Source: Steroidobacteraceae bacterium
Lineage (GTDB): Bacteria; Pseudomonadota; Gammaproteobacteria; Steroidobacterales; Steroidobacteraceae
Length of the DNA stretch: 10,783 nt
Assembly (NCBI GenBank): GCA_025927665.1
Contig: JAICKZ010000096.1
Span: 1 to 10,783 of the forward strand
Direction: 5' to 3'
Both the position numbers and the translations under genes were made by a program. Below the pieces are notes generated by a model. The model did not search any database, was not told the DNA's origin, and saw nothing but the letters and a program-made list of their open reading frames with translations. Position 1 is the stretch's first letter. Every line of letters begins with the position of its first letter. Below are positions 6,648 to 10,783 of the stretch, one piece after another.

Positions 6648-8543
6648 TTATTGTGCAGTGAATACTTCTTTGATGTGTGCCGCAAATTTTTCTGCGGGCA
6701 TGTAACCAACCACTCGATAATTATTTTTCTCAACACCATTCACAAAAAAAGCAATGGTAGGTGGACCAAAAATTTCGAAGCGTTTCAATAGCGTTTGATC
6801 ATCTGCGTCATTGGCGGTGACGTCGGCTTGTAACAACACCGCATTGGTTAACGCCGCTTTAACTTGTGCATCTGGAAAAGTGTACTTCTCCATTTCTTTA
6901 CATGAGGTACACCATTCTGCATTGATATCCAACATCGCGCTCTTGCCCGCTGCTTTTGCAGCCGCAACTTCGCGATCAAGATCGTTAACTGATTTGATGC
7001 GCTTGAAAGGCAGGCTATGTTGTTCACCGCTTGTAGAATGCGATTCTATGGCTGCGTTCACCTGTGTAACTCCTGACAATCCTTGCAGTGGTTGTAGCGG
7101 ATCTGTTTTACCGGATGCTGCACCGATTAATAACAGTACTCCATAGACCAACATCATTAGCCCAACGCCGCGGATGGGTGAAGGTGCAGGTTGATTGACT
7201 TTAACTTGCAAAGAAAATATCCAGTAACCTGTAATGATGGCCAATGCTGCCCACAACACCATCGTTACTGCGCCAGGTAATAAGCTCGATATCAAATAAA
7301 TGGCAACGCCGATAAACATCACGCCAAATAGCGATTTTACTGCATCCATCCACGCACCTGCTTTGGGTAGCAAGCTGCCTGCTGATGCACCTACCAATAA
7401 CAATGGAACACCCATGCCTAAGCCCATTACATACAATGCAGCAGCACCGCGACCAATCATATGTGCCTGACTAATGACCGACAATGCGGCAATCATCGCA
7501 GGTGCGACACATGCAGTGACAACCAATGCGGAAAGCGCACCCATAATAAAGGTACCGATGTAGGTGCCGCTTTTTTGTTGATTGCTTACATTATTTAAAC
7601 GCGTCTGCAATGCACTAGGTAGTTGCAAAGTGAAGGCGCCGAACATTGCAAATGCCAGCAACACAAATAATCCGCTGAATGATGCAATGATCCAGGGCTT
7701 CTGAAAAAAGGCTTGTGGTGCTTGATTAAATGCAAGTACAAATGCGACAGCTGCGGCGGCATAAGTCAACGCCATGCCTTGCACGTAAGTGAATGCCAGT
7801 GAAAAGCCGCGCATCGGCGTAACGCTGTTGCCTTGTCCAACAATGATGCCGGAGAGAATTGGAATCATCGGCAATACACAAGGTGTAAATGCTAAGCCCA
7901 AACCAATCAGGAAAAAAGTCCCGAGCACCGCCAAAAGATTTCCAGTACGAATGACATTAGCAAGCCAGTCCTGATCTGATACTTTGTCGCTATTGCTTGT
8001 TGCGGTGTTGGAATCGTTATTGATCGCACTTGTTGATGCGGGTAACTCAAGACCAATAAAGTCCTTGGTCAACGGGTTGTAACACAAGCCTGCCTCAGCA
8101 CAGCCTTGATACTTTACTGTCAGGATCATTTTCATAGCGCTTCCTGCGGGACGAGAAACGGGCAACGTTGCGGTTACCGTATCGTGATAAATCTCCATGG
8201 GCCCAAAAAACTCATCATTCTTGATAATACCCGCCGGCAATTGTGCTTCGCCCAATTTCACTTCGGGTGTGCTGGTACTAAAGCCCATCCGTTTCTTATA
8301 CAAGTAATAGCCTTTGGCGATCTGAAACTCGACAATGATCTTGTCTGCGCTCGTAGCAACGGCGCTCACCTTAAAGGCTTCGTCGGGTTTTAGAAATTCA
8401 TCTTGATTCGCACTAAATAATCCACCAACACCGCTTTTGTTTGCAGAGGAAGACTGTTGAGCATATGCAGTGCTCATCAGTGCAAGTAAACACAGCAAAG
8501 TAGTGTTCAGGTATTTGGAAATCTTTCCGTTAGAACGCGTCAT
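6648..8543 (-). CDS. dsbD: Thiol:disulfide interchange protein DsbD
   Basis: DsbD moves electrons from cytoplasmic thioredoxin across the inner membrane to periplasmic DsbC, CcmG or TlpA-like proteins. The protein has 631 residues, longer than E. coli DsbD (565). A signal peptide (about 1-28, ending AYA) precedes the periplasmic alpha domain, whose redox pair is C148 and C154 (YQGCAEAGLCYNP). After an Asn/Ser/Thr-rich linker (about 170-190) comes the multi-span beta domain (about 202-475) with C222 in AFTPCVLPMIPILSG and C345 in VVTACVAP. The C-terminal gamma thioredoxin domain (about 510-631) has the active site EWCTSCKEME with C545 and C548, and cis-proline in FGPPT (592-596). All six catalytic cysteines are present, so the full relay should work. 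AAGG lies 6 nt before the ATG. The region upstream is occupied by a duplicated repeat beginning only about 20 bp before the start codon, so the promoter may lie within it. Confidence 0.97.
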   Translation of the reverse strand: MTRSNGKISKYLNTTLLCLLALMSTAYAQQSSSANKSGVGGLFSANQDEFLKPDEAFKVSAVATSADKIIVEFQIAKGYYLYKKRMGFSTSTPEVKLGEAQLPAGIIKNDEFFGPMEIYHDTVTATLPVSRPAGSAMKMILTVKYQGCAEAGLCYNPLTKDFIGLELPASTSAINNDSNTATSNSDKVSDQDWLANVIRTGNLLAVLGTFFLIGLGLAFTPCVLPMIPILSGIIVGQGNSVTPMRGFSLAFTYVQGMALTYAAAAVAFVLAFNQAPQAFFQKPWIIASFSGLFVLLAFAMFGAFTLQLPSALQTRLNNVSNQQKSGTYIGTFIMGALSALVVTACVAPAMIAALSVISQAHMIGRGAAALYVMGLGMGVPLLLVGASAGSLLPKAGAWMDAVKSLFGVMFIGVAIYLISSLLPGAVTMVLWAALAIITGYWIFSLQVKVNQPAPSPIRGVGLMMLVYGVLLLIGAASGKTDPLQPLQGLSGVTQVNAAIESHSTSGEQHSLPFKRIKSVNDLDREVAAAKAAGKSAMLDINAEWCTSCKEMEKYTFPDAQVKAALTNAVLLQADVTANDADDQTLLKRFEIFGPPTIAFFVNGVEKNNYRVVGYMPAEKFAAHIKEVFTAQ

Positions 8544-8580
8544 TTGAAACCTTGTATCTAAATGTTCAATATTAAAGAAT

Positions 8581-8790
8581 GGTTCGACAAGCTCACCGTG
8601 AGCGGAAAATAAATCTTACTATTTCAACTATAGGCGACATCAATCATTACCACTGCGTCATTCCCGCGCAGGTGGGAATCCAGTTTAATGACTAGATTCC
8701 CATTTTCATGGGAATGATGAGGCAGTAATGCAATCGTCACTAAACAGTTCCACTCATCTAAAAACTCTGCTCACCTGGACTTATCGAAGG
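8581..8790. repeat. Intergenic repeat unit, copy 1 (MITE-like)
   Basis: A unit of about 210 bp opens with GGTTCGACAAGCTCACCGTG and closes with GCTCACCTGGACTTATCGAAGG-type sequence (8769-8790), so its ends are imperfect inverted repeats. Inside are two dRS3-like palindromes. A second copy follows at 8819 with a period of 236-238 bp, and the flanking 9-mer GTTCAATAT is also repeated (8564-8572 and 8810-8818). No open frame of note lies inside. This and copy 2 account for nearly all of the 481-bp dsbD-cutA gap. Confidence 0.8.
8660..8715. repeat. Pair of dRS3-like palindromes in copy 1
   Basis: Two 20-bp ATTCCC(N8)GGGAAT elements: 8660-8679 with centre GCGCAGGT and 8696-8715 with centre ATTTTCAT, separated by 16 bp. 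The outer two bases of each centre can also pair, extending each stem to 8 bp (one G-T pair in the first). The two centres differ completely while the arms are identical. Confidence 0.8.
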
Positions 8791-8818
8791 ACGAGGTTTC
8801 CTCAAACAAGTTCAATAT

Positions 8819-9024
8819 GGTTCGACAAGCTCACCATGAACGAAAAATAAATCCTGCTATTCAACTATAGGCGACATCAATCATTACTGCAGTGCCACTC
8901 TCACACAGGTGGGAATCCAGTTTAATGACTAGATTCCCATTTTCATGGGAATGACTAAGTAGTAATGCAATCGTCACTAAACAGTTCCACTCATCTAAAA
9001 CTCTGCTCACTCTGAGTTTGAAGG
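8819..9024. repeat. Intergenic repeat unit, copy 2 (MITE-like)
   Basis: A near-identical second copy of the 8581-8790 unit. A block of 47 bp (from GGTGGGAATCC through the second palindrome) and a block of 40 bp (AGTAATGCAATCG onward) are unchanged between copies; differences cluster at the first palindrome and at the ends. The unit ends with GAAGG immediately against the cutA stop codon at 9025-9027, so the element has occupied the space right up to the coding sequence. Confidence 0.8.
8897..8952. repeat. dRS3-like palindromes in copy 2, one decayed
   Basis: The second palindrome (8933-8952, centre ATTTTCAT) is identical to that in copy 1. The first (8897-8916) keeps the right arm GGGAAT, but its left arm reads ACTCTC instead of ATTCCC, which breaks pairing. 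This shows mutation of one arm after duplication rather than selection for the hairpin. Confidence 0.7.
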
Positions 9025-9360
9025 TTACTTCTCGACATTTTGTCGTACCCAGTCGAGATAATCCTGGCTACCGCCACACACGGGAATTGCAATCAACTCC
9101 GGCACCTCGTAAGGATGCAAGTCTTTGATCCGAGCTTCCACTGTCGCCAACTTCGAAATGGTAGTTTTGATAACCAGTACTACTTCCGTGTCATTTTGCA
9201 GCTCGCTATTCCAGATATATGTTGAACGAACACCACTGATCTGATTGACGCAGGCGGCCAACTTTTCCTGAACCAGTGTCGTTGCGATTCGATCAGCCGA
9301 GTTCGCATCTGGACAACTGGTCAAGGCAATGGAAATATCAAATTCGGCAGATTGACTCAT
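9025..9360 (-). CDS. cutA: CutA-type divalent cation tolerance protein
   Basis: This is a small trimeric ferredoxin-fold protein associated with copper and other divalent metal tolerance; its biochemical role is unsettled. It has 111 residues (E. coli CutA1 112). Family motifs are LTSCPD (13-18), EKLAACVNQISGVRSTYIW (32-50) and LHPYEVPELIAIPV (81-94), then YLDW (101-104). C16, C37 and H82 correspond to the residues implicated in copper binding in E. coli CutA1 (C16, C39, H83). No signal peptide is present, so it should be cytoplasmic. No Shine-Dalgarno sequence precedes the ATG at 9360; instead TATATT stands directly upstream, which could serve as a -10 box for a near-leaderless transcript (speculative). 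cutA lies next to dsbD as in E. coli, here separated by the 481-bp repeat region, and is divergent from groES. Confidence 0.95.
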   Translation of the reverse strand: MSQSAEFDISIALTSCPDANSADRIATTLVQEKLAACVNQISGVRSTYIWNSELQNDTEVVLVIKTTISKLATVEARIKDLHPYEVPELIAIPVCGGSQDYLDWVRQNVEK

Positions 9361-9386
9361 AATATATGTGTACTAACTGACGTTAG

Positions 9387-9539
9387 ACCTGCGCAAACGC
9401 GGGATCTCATCATAACCAGCCAGTAAAACCGTTCATGGTGAGCTTGTGACCATTCATACATTTCGTATGAAATCCTTCGCAAGCTCAGGATGAATGGATT
9501 TGTTTTACTGGATTCCCGCCTCCTCGGAGTGGCGCAGGT
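9387..9539. repeat. 153-bp nested imperfect palindrome between cutA and groES
   Basis: Several inverted pairs share one centre near 9463-9466: ACCTGCGC (9387-9394) with GCGCAGGT (9532-9539); CCAGTAAAAC (9420-9429) with GTTTTACTGG (9502-9511); the TTCATGGTGAGCTTG-type arm (9432-9446) with its diverged partner at about 9474-9493; and TTCATAC (9453-9459) with GTATGAA (9465-9471). The arms belong to the same family as the repeats at 2256 and 8581, and a decayed dRS3-like sequence (ATTCCCGCC...GTGCGGG) lies at 9512-9544. No gene is seen between 9361 and 9796; this element fills its first half and the groES control region the second. Confidence 0.7.
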
Positions 9540-9624
9540 GCGGGCGTTATACGTAGATTGAGGTGAGCAAGGGATTAAAAACCGGCAAGATTTTATGTCA
9601 TACGCATTCTTTTCGGTTTTTCCA

Positions 9625-9653
9625 CTTGCAATCTTGGCTTTCGTCCCTATCAT
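9625..9653 (+). promoter_or_regulatory. groESL promoter with overlapping sigma-32-like and sigma-70-like elements
   Basis: CTTGCAA (9625-9631) matches the heat-shock -35 CTTGAAA at 6 of 7, followed after 13 nt by CCCTAT (9645-9650), close to the CCCCAT of the heat-shock -10. Read as a sigma-70 promoter, TTGCAA (9626-9631), 16 nt, TATCAT (9648-9653, 5/6) is also good. Either gives a start near 9660 and a leader of about 137 nt. The -10 region directly touches the CIRCE operator. Confidence 0.6.
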
Positions 9654-9679
9654 TAGCAGCCGCTTGGGTAGAGTGCTAA
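9653..9679 (+). promoter_or_regulatory. CIRCE operator (HrcA-binding site) of groESL
   Basis: TTAGCAGCC, nine bases, GAGTGCTAA. The CIRCE consensus is TTAGCACTC-N9-GAGTGCTAA; the spacing is exact, the right half perfect and the left half differs at two positions (16 of 18 match). It sits across the predicted transcription start, where bound HrcA would block initiation. HrcA/CIRCE control of groESL is known in many bacteria, including Xanthomonas and Xylella among gammaproteobacteria, but not in E. coli. hrcA is not in this window. Confidence 0.9.
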
Positions 9680-9681
9680 TA

Positions 9682-9716
9682 GACCTTTGATCACCAAGAT
9701 TGGTCAATTTAAGGTC
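9682..9716 (+). other. Predicted stem-loop in the groESL leader
   Basis: GACCTT (9682-9687) pairs with AAGGTC (9711-9716), enclosing ACCAA (9693-9697) paired with TTGGT (9700-9704). It begins 3 nt after the CIRCE right half, within the expected 5' leader. A second small stem, GCGG/CCGC, lies at 9762-9774, ten bases before the groES Shine-Dalgarno sequence. Function is unknown; mRNA stability or translational control is possible. Confidence 0.4.
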
Positions 9717-9796
9717 GCGGTCCACCCACTTAAGTTTTCTTTATTGGATTTCATTAACCCCGCGGTTTACCCGCAATTACTAACTTGGAGTTTGTT

Positions 9797-10099
9797 ATGG
9801 CCGAGAAACTAAAAATTCGTCCGCTACATGATCGCGTCATCATCAAGCGTTTGGAAGAAGAACGCGTGTCTGCTGGCGGTATTGTGATTCCTGACAGCGC
9901 GACTGAAAAGCCAATTCGCGGCAAAGTGGTTGCAGTGGGCAAGGGCAAAATTTTGGAAGGCGGTGAAGTGCGTGCATTGGACGTGAAAGTTGGCGACAAC
10001 ATTCTGTTCGGCAAGTACAGCGGCACTGAAGTGAAGGTCGATGGTGAAGAACTCCTCGTAATGAAAGAGGAAGACATCATGGCCGTGATCGAGAAATAA
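9797..10099 (+). CDS. groES: Co-chaperonin GroES (Hsp10)
   Basis: GroES is the heptameric lid that binds GroEL in the presence of ATP and closes the folding chamber. The protein has 100 residues (usual length 95-97). It begins MAEKLKIRPLHDRVIIKR; the mobile loop (about 17-34) contains GGIVI (27-31), whose hydrophobic tripeptide docks into GroEL apical domains. A beta-barrel core follows, with GKVVAVGKGK (42-51), VKVGDNILFGKYSG (63-76) and a C-terminal VMKEEDIMAV. The in-frame ATG at 9785 is rejected because TTGGAG (9785-9790) is the Shine-Dalgarno sequence, 6 nt before the ATG at 9797. It is first gene of the groES-groEL operon, 57 bp ahead of groEL, under the CIRCE and heat-shock-type promoter described upstream. 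Confidence 0.98.
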   Translation: MAEKLKIRPLHDRVIIKRLEEERVSAGGIVIPDSATEKPIRGKVVAVGKGKILEGGEVRALDVKVGDNILFGKYSGTEVKVDGEELLVMKEEDIMAVIEK

Positions 10100-10156
10100 A
10101 TTTCTCTCACTTATTCACAACAATCTTTACATTAAAGTTTAACGAGGATTACTCAC

Positions 10157-10783
10157 ATGGCAGCTAAAGAAGTACGTTTTAGTGATGATGCACGTACGCG
10201 CATGTTGCGCGGCGTAAATATTCTAGCGAATGCCGTAAAGGCAACGCTGGGTCCCAAAGGTCGTAACGCAGTGCTCGAAAAGAGCTTCGGCGCGCCAACC
10301 GTAACCAAAGACGGTGTCTCTGTTGCTAAAGAAATCGAACTGAAAGACAAGTTCGAAAATATGGGCGCACAGATGGTGAAGGAAGTTGCTTCCAACACTT
10401 CTGATGAAGCCGGCGACGGTACCACCACTGCAACCGTGTTGGCACAAGCGATCGTTCGCGAAGGCCTCAAGGCCGTTGCTGCTGGCGCGAATCCAATGGA
10501 TTTGAAGCGCGGTATCGACAAAGCAGTCGTTGCTGCAACTGAAGAATTAAAGAAGCTCAGCAAGCCTTGCAAAGATCAAAAAGCCATTGCTCAAGTAGGC
10601 ACCATTTCCGCTAACAGCGATGATTCCATCGGTAAGACCATTGCCGATGCAATGGAAAAAGTGGGCAAAGAAGGCGTGATCACGGTTGAAGAAGGTTCTG
10701 GTTTGCAGAACGAACTTGAAGTGGTTGAAGGTATGCAGTTCGACCGTGGCTATCTGTCACCTTACTTCATCAACAATCAGGCC
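10157..10783 (+). CDS. groEL: Chaperonin GroEL (Hsp60), N-terminal part; 3' end outside window
   Basis: GroEL is the ATP-driven tetradecameric chaperonin that folds cytoplasmic proteins with GroES. The window holds 209 codons, about 38 percent of the usual 548. They cover the equatorial N-terminal domain, the first intermediate segment and the start of the apical domain. MAAKEVRFSDDARTRMLRGV is the typical start. ATP-site residues are present: LGPKGRN (31-37), D52 in TKDGVSVAKEI (50-60) and D87 in GDGTTTATVLAQ (86-97). The frame is open to the window edge without a defect. AGGA lies 8 nt before the ATG. It is co-transcribed with groES, 57 bp downstream of its stop. Confidence 0.98.
   Translation, partial: MAAKEVRFSDDARTRMLRGVNILANAVKATLGPKGRNAVLEKSFGAPTVTKDGVSVAKEIELKDKFENMGAQMVKEVASNTSDEAGDGTTTATVLAQAIVREGLKAVAAGANPMDLKRGIDKAVVAATEELKKLSKPCKDQKAIAQVGTISANSDDSIGKTIADAMEKVGKEGVITVEEGSGLQNELEVVEGMQFDRGYLSPYFINNQA

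Noticed and set aside
8564..9024. CRISPR-like array
   Set aside because: Only two long units that are similar along their whole length; there are no short regular repeats with unique spacers and no cas genes.
9357..9725. Minus-strand open frame of 122 codons across the cutA-groES gap
   Set aside because: It runs through the palindromic repeat, the CIRCE operator and the groES promoter, and its translation looks like chance sequence.
10153..10572. Minus-strand open frame of 139 codons opposite groEL
   Set aside because: Antisense shadow of a highly conserved coding region; such long antisense frames are common opposite groEL.

Overview
The window reads as chromosomal housekeeping DNA of a gammaproteobacterium with moderate G+C (roughly mid-forties by eye). 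Two things point that way. The gene order dsbD / tlpA-like / aroQ / accB / accC / prmA / DUF3426 zinc-ribbon protein is the arrangement I know from Pseudomonas and relatives. The proteins also match the Escherichia coli or Pseudomonas families closely in length and active-site residues. A genus cannot be fixed from the sequence alone.

Layout: positions 1-5612 are all on the minus strand and run, in transcription order, tlpA-like thioredoxin (5612-4962), aroQ (4746-4306), accB (4250-3786), accC (3692-2349), prmA (2060-1191) and a zinc-ribbon/DUF3426 membrane protein that leaves the window at position 1. A single plus-strand gene (5797-6615) encodes an unrecognised secreted lipoprotein. It sits between the tlpA-like gene and dsbD (8543-6648, minus), interrupting an otherwise co-directional block. 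cutA (9360-9025, minus) follows. On the plus strand groES (9797-10099) and the first 209 codons of groEL (10157 to the window end) complete the window.

Function: accB and accC make the biotin carrier and biotin carboxylase of acetyl-CoA carboxylase. aroQ is a shikimate-pathway enzyme, prmA methylates ribosomal protein L11, dsbD carries electrons across the inner membrane to periplasmic thiol proteins (of which the TlpA-like protein is a likely client), cutA is a small trimeric protein linked to metal tolerance, and groES/groEL form the chaperonin.

The non-coding DNA is the least ordinary part. Three intergenic regions (2061-2348, 8544-9024, 9361-9796) carry members of one repeat family: a 20-bp palindrome ATTCCC(N8)GGGAAT, like Neisseria dRS3, combined with inverted copies of a TTCGACAAGCTCA-type sequence. 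Between dsbD and cutA a unit of about 237 bp is tandemly duplicated. Upstream of groES there is a near-consensus CIRCE operator (HrcA site) directly abutting a promoter with sigma-32-like and sigma-70-like elements, and a 9-bp inverted repeat is centred almost exactly on that operator. I see no tRNA, rRNA, CRISPR array or transposase gene, and no clear new multi-gene system.
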